DNA from: CAYVXE01 sp964455375
Lineage (GTDB): Bacteria > Zhuqueibacterota > Zhuqueibacteria > Oceanimicrobiales > Oceanimicrobiaceae
Reading direction: 5' to 3'
Length of the DNA: 41,537 nucleotides
Assembly (NCBI GenBank): GCA_964455375.1
Contig: CAYVXE010000032.1
Span: 1 to 41,537 of the forward strand
The notes below the pieces were generated by a model. The model had not been told where the DNA came from, ran no database searches, and worked only from the letters and a program-made list of their open reading frames with translations. Positions 1-7,931 of this stretch are shown in pieces. The first letter of the stretch is position 1; each line of letters starts with the position of its first letter. The translations under genes and the position numbers were made by a program.

Positions 1-185
1 TTAGCAGCTTACGAAAGAAAACAGAAAAGAAAACGTCTGCAGAGAAAGATACAACGGTCACCGCAGCAGCGGTAAGTCCAACGGATTCCGTGCAAACGAA
101 GAGTACCGCAAAAGCCGACCCCGTAGCCAATATTTTGCACGGCCTGGGCGGTCTGTTCGGGAAGAAAAAGAAGAAAAAACAGTGA
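1..185 (+). CDS. C-terminal fragment of an unidentified protein with a polylysine tail
   Basis: An open frame (codons in phase with base 3) enters from the left edge and stops at TGA 183-185, giving about 60 residues. The fragment is rich in Lys, Thr and Ala and looks disordered. It ends in a short hydrophobic Gly-Leu stretch, LHGLGGLFG, followed by six lysines and a Gln. Tails of this kind (GLFGKKKKKK) are familiar at the ends of AsmA-like envelope proteins, but that is only a resemblance and no catalytic or structural domain is visible here. The start lies outside the window. An inverted-repeat element begins about 20 bases after the stop. Confidence 0.55.
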   Translation, partial: SSLRKKTEKKTSAEKDTTVTAAAVSPTDSVQTKSTAKADPVANILHGLGGLFGKKKKKKQ

Positions 186-203
186 TTCCCGCAAGGGCGA
201 CGT

Positions 204-398
204 CACGGGGTTGTCTAAAAAGTCAAAAAAAAATGTCATTTCGAATCAGGCGGAAGCCTGATGAGAAATCTGAGCCTGAGACAGTTCACTACATAAGCAA
301 TTGTTTTTATAATATTTTACGACAATTTTATAGCCAGATTCCTCTCCGGCAACTGCCGGATCGGAATGACAAACCGGGGCTTTTTAGACAGCCCCGTG
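204..398. mobile_element. MITE-like element with 19-bp terminal inverted repeats
   Basis: Bases 204-222 (CACGGGGTTGTCTAAAAAG) and the reverse complement of 380-398 match at 18 of 19 positions. Inside, a second inverted pair is visible: TGTCATTTCGAATC near 233 and GATCGGAATGACA near 359. The 195-bp unit has no coding capacity. It lies between the end of the first gene and the end of the minus-strand gene at 432, so its outer hairpin could also act as a bidirectional terminator. GGGGCTGTC-type ends are common in DDE transposon families, but no clear target duplication is seen. Confidence 0.7.
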
Positions 399-431
399 TG
401 TGGTCAATCAGTCATCGTTCTGTTTTCATCT

Positions 432-992
432 CTATTGTGGCCATAACCAGCCAAAAACCCCTCCCGTGAGTAATCCAAAAATGAGAGCGTCCAGAAGCTG
501 TTTCAAGACCGTCTTCCAGGGACGGCCAAACCAGATGGCTTCCTGAATGGTTGCCCCTCCATAAGCCAGCCAGGCAATAGTGCCGGCCACCCGGAAGACT
601 TGTAAGTAAGGTGTTGCCGTCTCCAGGGTTCGGCTGGTGAGATAAGCGACGACCAGTCCCACCGCCAGATAAAAGATGAATGAAAGTCCGAGGTTTTTGC
701 CCAGAGGCGGCATTCCTTTTGGTAAAATTGTGAGAAAACCTGTGGGACCTTCATGGAACTTTTTGATGATGCCCGGTTTTCGCAACGCATCTTTCGTTTT
801 TAGATGCGGAATGCTGTATTGACCGGGCGTGAGCTTCTGCGAACGTAAGGCTTTCATCGCTGCCTCTTCATTGGGTAATCCTTTGAAGTCAGATTTGTGG
901 TGCGGTAAAACCGACCAGACGATGAAACTGGCGATCCAGACGAAGATTGCTGACATTAAAATGGCCAGCCAGAGCGATGTTATCGTAACCAA
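432..992 (-). CDS. Small integral membrane protein, unknown function (186 aa)
   Basis: I do not recognise the family. One hydrophobic segment lies at the N-terminus (about residues 5-28, including SLWLAILMSAIFVWIASF). A soluble basic stretch of about 70 residues follows, and then three hydrophobic segments at about 100-120, 128-150 and 165-183, so about four membrane spans in the inner membrane. The start is TTG: on the minus strand AGGAGG lies 7 bases upstream, a near-perfect SD, and the first in-frame ATG would remove much of the first membrane span. The gene is convergent with the preceding gene and separated from it by the MITE-like element. The repeat-rich stretch upstream (993-1640) would hold its promoter. 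Confidence 0.75.
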   Translation of the reverse strand: MVTITSLWLAILMSAIFVWIASFIVWSVLPHHKSDFKGLPNEEAAMKALRSQKLTPGQYSIPHLKTKDALRKPGIIKKFHEGPTGFLTILPKGMPPLGKNLGLSFIFYLAVGLVVAYLTSRTLETATPYLQVFRVAGTIAWLAYGGATIQEAIWFGRPWKTVLKQLLDALIFGLLTGGVFGWLWPQ

Positions 993-1135
993 AATGCACC
1001 TCCTGTCTTACAAAATATTTTTGCTCAAAACAAAAAAACAATAAAAATCCAAAAAAGCAAAAGAAAGATGAGTCCCTGTCCTCTGTTCTGATGCGTAAAT
1101 AATGAGTGATTGACCGAAAATATGCAATTTGTTTG

Positions 1136-1213
1136 TGTGTTCCAACATAGAGATTTTGGAAAAAAAGCAAAAACATGAACCACCGATAAATAAAGATGAA
1201 CACCGATAGGCGC
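1136..1213 (+). repeat. Dispersed hairpin repeat (TGTTCCAAAAT family), copy 1
   Basis: A degenerate palindrome (TGTTCCAAC...ATTTTGGAA) is followed by AAGCAAAAACATGAACCACCGATAAATAAAGATGAACACCGAT, written here only to show the shared 3' part with copy 2 at 1571-1649. The element is non-coding and lies between divergent genes. Confidence 0.65.
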
Positions 1214-1267
1214 TGAAAATTCTATTTGACAATGAAATTGCCAACAACTTACTTGACTTTTACAATT

Positions 1268-1430
1268 CAGACCCGGCACTTGCCCTTGTACGTCAACTTA
1301 AGTAGGCTTCACTTTTATCTTGTCACCTTGAGCGTAGCATCGCGGAGTCGAAAGGTCTGACATAAGCATAGACCGGATTTCTCGTCAGGCCACCGCCGGT
1401 TCGAAATGACAACATTTTTTGACTTTTGGG
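1268..1430 (-). repeat. Composite intergenic palindromic repeat, inverted copy
   Basis: The reverse complement of this stretch resembles 3405-3545 and 14348-14490. Shared blocks include GACAAGATAAAAGTGAA, TTAAGTTGACG and GACGAGAAATC. Part of it (about 1370-1427) also matches the left half of the MITE-like element at 204-398 in opposite orientation. It has no coding capacity. A solitary TIR-like sequence, GAGTGATTGACCGAAAA, lies at 1104-1120. Confidence 0.6.
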
Positions 1431-1570
1431 ATCGCCTCAGAGAAGTTGTCAGAATGCGGGGGAGATACTCTCAGTCAAGCACAAATTAGATTCAATTTAT
1501 TTGTCGCAGGCAAAATAGGGCGTGACATTTAAAACCTTTTTTATTATTTTAATTGGTTGCAATAAGTACG

Positions 1571-1649
1571 TGTGTTTCCCAAAAGGAATCTTGGAACAAT
1601 AAGCAAAAGCAGTAACCACCGATAAATAAAGATAAACACCGATGGGCGT
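1571..1649 (+). repeat. Dispersed hairpin repeat, copy 2, running into the next gene's 5' end
   Basis: This is similar to copy 1: a TGTGTTTCCC...TTGGAACAA arm, then AAGCAAAAGC and ACCACCGATAAATAAAG. The repeat contains the upstream ATG at 1642 that would otherwise be the longest start of the following gene, which argues that the real start is further down at 1669 or 1672. Confidence 0.65.
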
Positions 1650-1668
1650 TAAAAAAGGTCGAGGCCAC

Positions 1669-2712
1669 ATGATGCGTTTGAATAGACCGAGGGTGTTTTT
1701 TTTGTTCGCAATAGTATCTGTTTTGGTTGTGATGTTTTCCTGCCGGGACAATCCTGTGACTGAAGACCCTGGAATGGTGGACTTTACTAAAGGCGCATCG
1801 TGGTTGTACCAGTTGCAGCATGCAGACATAACCGCGGTAAAGAACTCCGGATTTGTTTTCGTGGTGATGGACTATTCTTTTGATGGTAAGTTATCCGGGG
1901 AGTACGCATCGTCTGATATTCAGTCTTTACTGGCGGCGGGTCTGACGCCGGTTGCCTATATTTCCATTGGTGAAGCAGAGAATTACCGCTTCTACTGGGG
2001 TAGCAACTGGGTGCAGACTGAAGACGGTAATGATTTCACTGCTGCGGCGCCGGTCTGGCTGGGGCATACGAATCCCGATTGGCCGGGAAACTACAAAGTC
2101 CGTTACTGGAATTCTGACTGGCGCGATCATTATGTGAAACCGTACCTGGATAAGATCATCGCCGAGGGTTTTTCAGGCGTGTATCTGGACATTGTCGATG
2201 GTTTCGAATATTGGGGCGACGGGCAAAATTACGGCGCCGGCAAGGAAACGGCTGTTTCGGTCGATCCCGTCGCTGATGAAGCTGAAGCGGCTTCCCGGAT
2301 GATCGAACTGGTAAAATGGATTGCGGAATACTGCAAAACGCAAAGCTCCTTTGGCGACAATTTTCTGATTATTCCGCAAAACGGCGTACGAATTTTGAAT
2401 TATGATGTTGATGGATCGTATTTAAACACCGTGTCCGGCGTTGGCGCCGAAGATATCTGGTACGATGAAACCAGCAAGAAATCATCCGCTGAAATCGATG
2501 AGAGAGTGCGTTTGCTGCGGCGTTTCATCGCGGCAAATAAGCCGGTTCTTGCCGTTGACTACGTGGATGATGGCAGCGGGTTCAGCGGCAACAATAAAGA
2601 GAGGATGCTGGATTTCGCTTCCAAATGTCAGGCAGAGAATTTTCGATACTACGTGGCTGACTCAGACCGGGAATTAAACCGGGTGAATGTCATTGCTGCT
2701 GTTCAACCTTGA
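1669..2712 (+). CDS. Exported lipoprotein of the GH114 / TM1410-like endo-alpha-1,4-polygalactosaminidase family
   Basis: The protein is a predicted lipoprotein. A basic N-terminus and hydrophobic core (FFLFAIVSVLVVMFSC) end in a lipobox-type Cys, so it should be anchored in the envelope. The mature part has the TIM-barrel pattern of the GH114/TM1410 group: an early SWLYQLQ strand, VAYISIGEAENYRFYW, RYWNSDWRD, and GFSGVYLDIVDGFEYW with the Asp expected near the active site, then IIPQNG and KPVLAVDYVDD. Family members cleave galactosamine-containing polysaccharides or are uncharacterised, so substrate is not assignable. I chose ATG 1669 (or the adjacent 1672) because GGTCGAGG lies just upstream and the longer start at 1642 falls inside a dispersed repeat. 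The length, 347 aa, is normal for the family. It stands alone, flanked by repeat copies. Confidence 0.8.
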   Translation: MMRLNRPRVFFLFAIVSVLVVMFSCRDNPVTEDPGMVDFTKGASWLYQLQHADITAVKNSGFVFVVMDYSFDGKLSGEYASSDIQSLLAAGLTPVAYISIGEAENYRFYWGSNWVQTEDGNDFTAAAPVWLGHTNPDWPGNYKVRYWNSDWRDHYVKPYLDKIIAEGFSGVYLDIVDGFEYWGDGQNYGAGKETAVSVDPVADEAEAASRMIELVKWIAEYCKTQSSFGDNFLIIPQNGVRILNYDVDGSYLNTVSGVGAEDIWYDETSKKSSAEIDERVRLLRRFIAANKPVLAVDYVDDGSGFSGNNKERMLDFASKCQAENFRYYVADSDRELNRVNVIAAVQP

Positions 2713-2727
2713 GCGGCCGTCTTTAAT

Positions 2728-2760
2728 TGTGTTCCAAAATAGAAATTTTGGAACAAGAAG
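2728..2760 (+). repeat. Dispersed hairpin repeat, copy 3 (perfect 11-bp stem)
   Basis: TGTTCCAAAAT (2730-2740) pairs perfectly with ATTTTGGAACA (2745-2755) across an AGAA loop. It lies 16 bases after the lipoprotein stop and could act as an RNA hairpin, but no T-tract follows. A nearly identical copy in reverse orientation is at 31858-31889. Confidence 0.75.
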
Positions 2761-2863
2761 TGAAAATAGATGCATAACTCGGGTAAACACTGAAATTCAC
2801 CAAAGACAGCGAAAAAGCTTCAAGGATTTAATAACTTTATGAAAGACTATGTGAATTGAATGT

Positions 2864-3334
2864 ATGTTAATTAAAATCATCACCGTAGGCAAAACCAGAA
2901 AAAAGCCGTGGCAGAGCGCGGAAGAGGACTTCATAAAACGCATCCGCCATTATTCCAAGTTTAAAGAAGAAGCGGTGAAAGATGCGTCTTTTAACTCGTT
3001 GCGGAATGTGGGTCTGGTGCTGAAACGCGAGGCTGAAAATATTTTGGCAATGGTCTCGTCACGTGACTTTTTAATTGTATTAGATAAAAGCGGCGACCAA
3101 CGAAGTTCGCTGCAGTTTGCTGATTTTATACAAAAGAAAATGGACAGCGGAGTAAAAAATCTGACATTTGTCATCGGTGGTCCGTTCGGTCTTTCTGAAG
3201 ATGTGCTGAACAAAGCGAATGTTGTGCTGTCCTTGTCTAAAATGACGTTTTTGCACGAAATGGCAAAGGTCATTTTGCTGGAACAAATTTACCGCGCATT
3301 CACGATCCTCAATGGAGAGAAATATCATAAGTAG
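2864..3334 (+). CDS. rlmH: 23S rRNA (pseudouridine-1915 N3)-methyltransferase RlmH
   Basis: RlmH is a SPOUT-class methyltransferase that uses S-adenosylmethionine to methylate pseudouridine 1915 in helix 69 of 23S rRNA. The sequence shows the family pattern end to end: the KIITVGKTR start, VLDKSGDQRSS in the middle, the trefoil-knot cofactor loop FVIGGPFGLSEDV, LSLSKMTFLHEMAKVILLEQIYRA and a C-terminal GEKYHK. The length of 156 residues equals that of typical RlmH. The ATG at 2864 follows a weak AT-rich leader without a clear SD. The stop codon TAG (3332-3334) coincides with the first bases of the TAGTG-bounded repeat element, so that element seems to have inserted at the original stop. Confidence 0.96.
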   Translation: MLIKIITVGKTRKKPWQSAEEDFIKRIRHYSKFKEEAVKDASFNSLRNVGLVLKREAENILAMVSSRDFLIVLDKSGDQRSSLQFADFIQKKMDSGVKNLTFVIGGPFGLSEDVLNKANVVLSLSKMTFLHEMAKVILLEQIYRAFTILNGEKYHK

Positions 3335-3590
3335 TGTTTGCGTGAAAATACCGACGTTTGCAATTTTCGACCCGGCAGTTGTTCTGTGCCTCAAATCATG
3401 CATAGACTTGTCTTTTCGAGGCAGGCGAATGCCTGACGAGAAATCTGTTTTATGTTCGTGCCAGACCTTCCGGCTTCGCTCAAGGTGACAAGATAAAAGT
3501 GAATTCTTCGTAAGTCGACGCACAAGGGCAGCCGTCGGATTTGGAATCCGGCAACGGTCGGATAAAATTGGTGCTTTCGAGCAAACACTA
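3332..3590. mobile_element. TAGTG-bounded MITE-like element, copy 1
   Basis: The left end TAGTGTTTGC(G)TGAAAA and the reverse complement of the right end (3571-3590, TAGTGTTTGCTCGAAAGC) form terminal inverted repeats beginning with TA. The interior holds the composite repeat block (about 3405-3545), including TGACGAGAAATCTG and AAGGTGACAAGATAAAAGTG. TA at both borders fits the TA target duplication of IS630/Tc1-mariner-type elements; that assignment is inference. Related copies are at 9174-9364 and 14279-14514. Confidence 0.65.
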
Positions 3591-3625
3591 AGTTGCCACG
3601 TCACCTTTTAGTATCTCGTTCTCCC

Positions 3626-3655
3626 TTGACATTCGTCCGCAAAATCCTATATTTG
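3626..3655 (+). promoter_or_regulatory. Promoter upstream of ispH
   Basis: TTGACA (3626-3631) and TATATT (3648-3653) are spaced 16 bases apart, a good sigma70-type match. The same bases also fit the Bacteroidetes-style promoter, TTG-N19-TAnnTTTG (TATATTTG, 3648-3655). Transcription would begin close to 3661, which makes an ATG at 3661 nearly leaderless and supports the SD-preceded ATG at 3712 as start. Confidence 0.65.
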
Positions 3656-3711
3656 TAACTATGAATCGATATTTTGAACATACTACGGAAGGTATAAAAA
3701 AGAAGGATTCC

Positions 3712-4941
3712 ATGGAAAAGGTAGCTATACAGCATTCCGATCAGTTTTACCAGCGCGGACTCGGTCTGAAAAAGGAAGTGCAGGGTATCTTAAAAAAAGA
3801 TTACTACAGCAATGTGGTTGAATTCCTGCGCGAAAACGACTTTGCAATTGCAGCCGGTGATTTATCTCTCTATCTCGCGCAGGAATTTGGGTTTTGCTAT
3901 GGTGTGGACCGGGCAGTGGATTATGCATACCAAACACGTGAACGGTTTCCGGAACGCCGGATTTTTCTCACCGGTGAAATCATTCACAATCCGCATGTGA
4001 ACAACCGGCTCATCGAAATGGGGGTACAATTCCTCAGCGGACAGTACAGCGATGGTACAACCATCGACGCCCTGCTGCCGGAGGATGTGGTTATTCTGCC
4101 GGCGTTTGGTGTTTCCATCAATCAATTTCAAGATCTCAAAAAGAAAAAGTGCGTTCTCGTCGATACGACGTGCGGCTCGGTATTGAATGTCTGGAAACGG
4201 GTTGCTTTTTATGCCCAAAACAACTATACGTCGATCATTCACGGGAAATACTACCACGAAGAAACCATCGCTACCAGCTCGCAGGCATTAAAATATCCGG
4301 GTGGCAAGTACCTGGTTGTACGAAACATGGAAGAAGCGGACAAAGTCTGCCGCTACATTTTGCACGGCGTCGACAAGCGGCAATTTTTTTCAGATTTCTC
4401 AAAGTCCATTTCACCAAATTTTGATCCGGATACTGATTTGGTGAAAATCGGTGTGGCTAACCAGACCACCATGCTCAGCAGCGAGTCTCTTGAAATTGCG
4501 GAAAAATTTAAACAGGCAATTCAAAAAAAGTTTGGTACAGACCGGCTTGATGAATATTTTCAAACATTTGATACCATCTGTAGCGCCACGCAGGATCGGC
4601 AGGATGCAGTTATAAAATTGGTGCAGAGAGAGCCACTTGACCTGATGCTAGTGATTGGCGGTTTCAACAGCAGCAACACAAATCATTTGGCCGATTTAAC
4701 GTCTAAATACACAAAAACCTACCACATTGACGATCCGGAATGTCTGTTAAATGCAGGTGAAATCAGACACAAAAAAATCCGTAGTGAGGAGACTGTGGTG
4801 ACGAAAAACTGGCTGCCCGCCGGATCGGTAAAAATAGGCCTCACTGCCGGAGCTTCAACCCCGAACAATAAAATCGGTCAGGTCGTTGGTAAAGTATTTG
4901 CATTTCGAGGAAAAGATGTGGAAACGATCATCAATCGATAA
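3712..4941 (+). CDS. ispH: 4-hydroxy-3-methylbut-2-enyl diphosphate reductase (long-form IspH/LytB)
   Basis: IspH catalyses the last step of the MEP isoprenoid pathway, reducing HMBPP to IPP and DMAPP with a [4Fe-4S] cluster. The three cluster cysteines are visible in GFCYGV (residue 62), DTTCGS (154) and DTICSATQDRQDAV (290). Also present are HGKYYHEET, equivalent to the substrate-binding His motif, and the GGFNSSNTNHL phosphate-binding motif. At 409 aa it belongs to the longer subgroup, with about 50 extra N-terminal residues and internal insertions compared with the ~315-aa enterobacterial enzyme. ATG 3712 is preferred because AAGGAT lies 4 bases upstream and the promoter ends near 3655; the alternative in-frame ATG is 3661. 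It is transcribed alone, with a terminator following. Confidence 0.93.
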   Translation: MEKVAIQHSDQFYQRGLGLKKEVQGILKKDYYSNVVEFLRENDFAIAAGDLSLYLAQEFGFCYGVDRAVDYAYQTRERFPERRIFLTGEIIHNPHVNNRLIEMGVQFLSGQYSDGTTIDALLPEDVVILPAFGVSINQFQDLKKKKCVLVDTTCGSVLNVWKRVAFYAQNNYTSIIHGKYYHEETIATSSQALKYPGGKYLVVRNMEEADKVCRYILHGVDKRQFFSDFSKSISPNFDPDTDLVKIGVANQTTMLSSESLEIAEKFKQAIQKKFGTDRLDEYFQTFDTICSATQDRQDAVIKLVQREPLDLMLVIGGFNSSNTNHLADLTSKYTKTYHIDDPECLLNAGEIRHKKIRSEETVVTKNWLPAGSVKIGLTAGASTPNNKIGQVVGKVFAFRGKDVETIINR

Positions 4942-4980
4942 ACCGGGACATACAAATTTACAATTTATTTCATTTCATCT

Positions 4981-5010
4981 GGCAAGCCGCATGGTAGCTT
5001 GCCTTTTTTT
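4981..5010 (+). terminator. Rho-independent terminator after ispH
   Basis: GGCAAGC (4981-4987) pairs perfectly with GCTTGCC (4997-5003) across a 9-base loop and is followed by seven T residues (5004-5010). The next gene starts only 15 bases later, so that gene needs read-through or a promoter overlapping this hairpin. Confidence 0.85.
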
Positions 5011-5024
5011 ATTTGGCGGATAAA

Positions 5025-7895
5025 ATGGAAGAACTTATTCAGGAACTCAAAAAACAAATGACCGGTGAAGTCCGGTTTGATAAACAGTCACGGATTCTGT
5101 ACAGCACGGATGCCAGTATTTTTGAAATCGAACCGTTAGGCGTCGTGATTCCAAAATCCGCTGATGATTTGCAGGCGATCGTCGAAATCGCTTATCGTTA
5201 TGGTGTGCCGATTATTCCCAGAGGCGGAGGTACGAGTATTGTGGGTAATTCAATCGGCGCCGGCATCGTCATCGATTGTTCGAAATATTTAAACAACATT
5301 CTCGAGGTCAACCGTGAGGAAAATTGGGCAAGAATTCAACCTGGCGTCGTTCTTGATCAACTGAACACTCATCTTCGTCAATTTGATTTGTTATTTGGCC
5401 CCGATGTGGCAACCAGTAGCCGGGCAAATATCGGTGGCATGATAGGCAACAATTCTTCAGGAGCACATTCTATTTTATATGGGAAGACCCTGAACCATGT
5501 GTTGGAACTGGATGTTTTTCTCTCCAATGGTGATAAAACGCATCTGCGCTCGCTTTCCCCACAGGAGTGGCTGCAGCAGCTCGGCAAGGACGATTTACTG
5601 GGGTCCATTTATCGCCGCGTGGATGAACTCGTCCGTGAAAACCGTGAAGAGATCGACAAACGTTTCCCCAAAATACTGCGCCGTGTGGCCGGTTACAATT
5701 TAGATGAATTTGTGCGGGAAACCCACAACAATCTGGCGAAGATCATTGTCGGATCAGAAGGGACTTTGTCTGTCATTTCAGAAGCGAAAATCAATTTGGT
5801 ACCGCTTAAAAAGTACCGCACTTTGGCAGTGGTGCATTTCGAAGATATGTTTCAGGCGCTGGATGCTGTAAGCCCTATTCTTGAATTTCATCCGGCAGCC
5901 GTGGAACTTTTAGATAACAATATTATCGATTTAACCAGGAAGACCATGGAATATGCCCGACGGCTGACATTTATTGAAGGCTTTCCCGCTGCGGTATTGT
6001 TGGTTGAATTTGAAGGCGGTTCTGAGAAAGAAGCGGTTTCCAAACTGGAAAAATTAGCCGGATTTCTGGCCAAAAAGAAAATTGGTTACGTTTGTCACAA
6101 AGCCATCGATGCCGCGGCCCAGGAGGATGTCTGGTACATCCGTAAAGCCGGTCTGGGCCTGCTTCTCGGCACGAAAGCCGACCGCAAGCCCATCGGCTTT
6201 ATTGAGGATTCCGCCGTAGCGCCGGAAAAAATGCCGCAATACATCAAACGTTTCGATGAAATTGTCCGCTCTTGTGGCACCGATGCGTCGTACTATGCCC
6301 ACGCCAGCGTGGGATGTTTGCACGTTCGACCGAAGCTCAATTTAAAGGAGCCGAGAGATGTGGAGATTATGGCGGAGATGGCCGATGCCATCAGCAGTTT
6401 GGCTCTGGAGTTCGGTGGTACCATCAGTGGCGAACACGGGGACGGTCTGGCGCACAGTTGCTGGAATGAAAAAATGTTCGGCAGCCAATTGTACAATGCG
6501 TTTCGCGAAGTTAAGAAGGCGTTTGATCCGAAAAATATCATGAATCCCGGAAAAATCGTCGATGCACAATTTCTTACTGAGAATTTTCGTCATGTCCCGC
6601 AACCGGAAATGAAGCCGGTAAAGCCATTTTTCAACTACTCCGAAGAGGGCGGTTTTCAAAAGGCCATTGAAATGTGCAACGGCAACGGCTTCTGCCGCAA
6701 AAAAGACGGCGGCACCATGTGTCCCTCGTATATGGTGACCCTGGAGGAAGAGCATTCTACCCGTGGTCGGGCCAATGCTCTGCGCGCTATTCTCACCGGC
6801 AAGGTTGACAAAAGTGCGTACACCAGTGGAGAGCTTTACCGGACGCTGGAATTATGCGTTTCCTGCAAGGGGTGTAAAGGGGAGTGCCCCACCAACGTGG
6901 ATATGGCGAAGCTCAAAGAGGAATTTCTGTATCATTACCACCGGGCACATGGGTTGCCAATTCGGGATCGACTGTTTGGCAACATTGCGCTACTGAGTAA
7001 AATTGGCAGCGTCACCGCTCCGGTTTCAAATTGGATGCTGAATCTCCCGTCAACCCGTTGGTTGCTGCAGGCGTTTTTAGGCATTCATCATAAACGAAAA
7101 CTCCCGCCGTTTCGACACAAAACGTTGGAGGCATGGTTCCGGAAGCATCATAACGGTACATGGGAAGAAAATCCGAAAACGGTGGTCTTTTTTCATGACA
7201 CCTTCGTGAACTACAATTATCCGCATATTGGGCAGGCTGCAGTAAAACTTCTCGAAGCAGCCGGATACGATGTTATTCTACCGGAAAAAAAATGTTGCGG
7301 ACGGCCTTTTATCTCCAAAGGTATGTTGGATGAAGCAAAGGCAAATGCGCTCTACAATCTTGAGAAACTCTATCCGTATGTGGAAAAAGGCTATCCCATC
7401 GTCGGATTGGAGCCGAGCTGCATGGTCACGTTTCGCGAAGAATACCCGGCCATGCTGGATGATCCCCGTGTATCTGCTCTGGCAGAAAATACATTTTTGT
7501 TTGAAGAGTTCTTTATGAGACTTTTGCGCGAGGAGAAGGTTGAATTGAAATTCCGCCCTGCAGATAAAAAATATCTACTGCACGGGCATTGCCATCAGAA
7601 AGCTGTCGTCGGGTTGACAGACACCGAACAAATGCTTGCTTTAATTCCGAATGCCACCGTTGAAACGGTGGATTCCGGGTGCTGTGGCATGGCCGGTTCT
7701 TTTGGATTTGAAAAAGAGCACTATGATATTTCCATAAAAATGGGCGAACGAAAACTGTTTGCATCTGTCCGGAAAGCTGATGCAGACTGGCAGGTGGTTG
7801 CGCCGGGAACCTCGTGCAGGCAACAAATTGAACACGGTACGGGAAGAAAAGCCAAACACCCGGTGGAAATTTTGGCAGAGCATTTGGCGGGCTGA
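5025..7895 (+). CDS. FAD-linked oxidase / Fe-S (GlcD-GlpC fusion) 2-hydroxyacid dehydrogenase, YdiJ type
   Basis: This 956-aa protein joins two modules. The N-terminal half is a FAD-binding type 4 domain (VVIPKSADDL, IIPRGGGTSIVGNS, GGMIGNNSSGAHS, KIIVGSEGTLSVISEA) followed by the FAD-oxidase C-terminal domain, with GGTISGEHGDGLAH and FDPKNIMNPGKIV. The C-terminal half is GlpC-like. It has 4Fe-4S cysteines near 551-566 and a C611-x2-C614-x2-C617-x3-C621 set, then two CCG domains (KKCCGRPF at 757, SGCCGMAGSFG at 886). Such fusions oxidise D-2-hydroxyacids (D-lactate, or D-2-hydroxyglutarate as in E. coli YdiJ) and pass electrons to the quinone pool or another carrier; substrate cannot be read here. 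ATG 5025 with GGCGGA upstream is preferred over TTG 5013, which directly follows the terminator T-run. Confidence 0.9.
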   Translation: MEELIQELKKQMTGEVRFDKQSRILYSTDASIFEIEPLGVVIPKSADDLQAIVEIAYRYGVPIIPRGGGTSIVGNSIGAGIVIDCSKYLNNILEVNREENWARIQPGVVLDQLNTHLRQFDLLFGPDVATSSRANIGGMIGNNSSGAHSILYGKTLNHVLELDVFLSNGDKTHLRSLSPQEWLQQLGKDDLLGSIYRRVDELVRENREEIDKRFPKILRRVAGYNLDEFVRETHNNLAKIIVGSEGTLSVISEAKINLVPLKKYRTLAVVHFEDMFQALDAVSPILEFHPAAVELLDNNIIDLTRKTMEYARRLTFIEGFPAAVLLVEFEGGSEKEAVSKLEKLAGFLAKKKIGYVCHKAIDAAAQEDVWYIRKAGLGLLLGTKADRKPIGFIEDSAVAPEKMPQYIKRFDEIVRSCGTDASYYAHASVGCLHVRPKLNLKEPRDVEIMAEMADAISSLALEFGGTISGEHGDGLAHSCWNEKMFGSQLYNAFREVKKAFDPKNIMNPGKIVDAQFLTENFRHVPQPEMKPVKPFFNYSEEGGFQKAIEMCNGNGFCRKKDGGTMCPSYMVTLEEEHSTRGRANALRAILTGKVDKSAYTSGELYRTLELCVSCKGCKGECPTNVDMAKLKEEFLYHYHRAHGLPIRDRLFGNIALLSKIGSVTAPVSNWMLNLPSTRWLLQAFLGIHHKRKLPPFRHKTLEAWFRKHHNGTWEENPKTVVFFHDTFVNYNYPHIGQAAVKLLEAAGYDVILPEKKCCGRPFISKGMLDEAKANALYNLEKLYPYVEKGYPIVGLEPSCMVTFREEYPAMLDDPRVSALAENTFLFEEFFMRLLREEKVELKFRPADKKYLLHGHCHQKAVVGLTDTEQMLALIPNATVETVDSGCCGMAGSFGFEKEHYDISIKMGERKLFASVRKADADWQVVAPGTSCRQQIEHGTGRKAKHPVEILAEHLAG

Positions 7896-7931
7896 ATTGA
7901 AAGAGAATGATGGGATAAAGATATCAGATTC

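Noticed and set aside
1180..1640. Sigma28-like CCGATAAA boxes at about 1182 and 1619
   Set aside because: Both lie in copies of the same dispersed repeat and lack a TAAA box at the right spacing.
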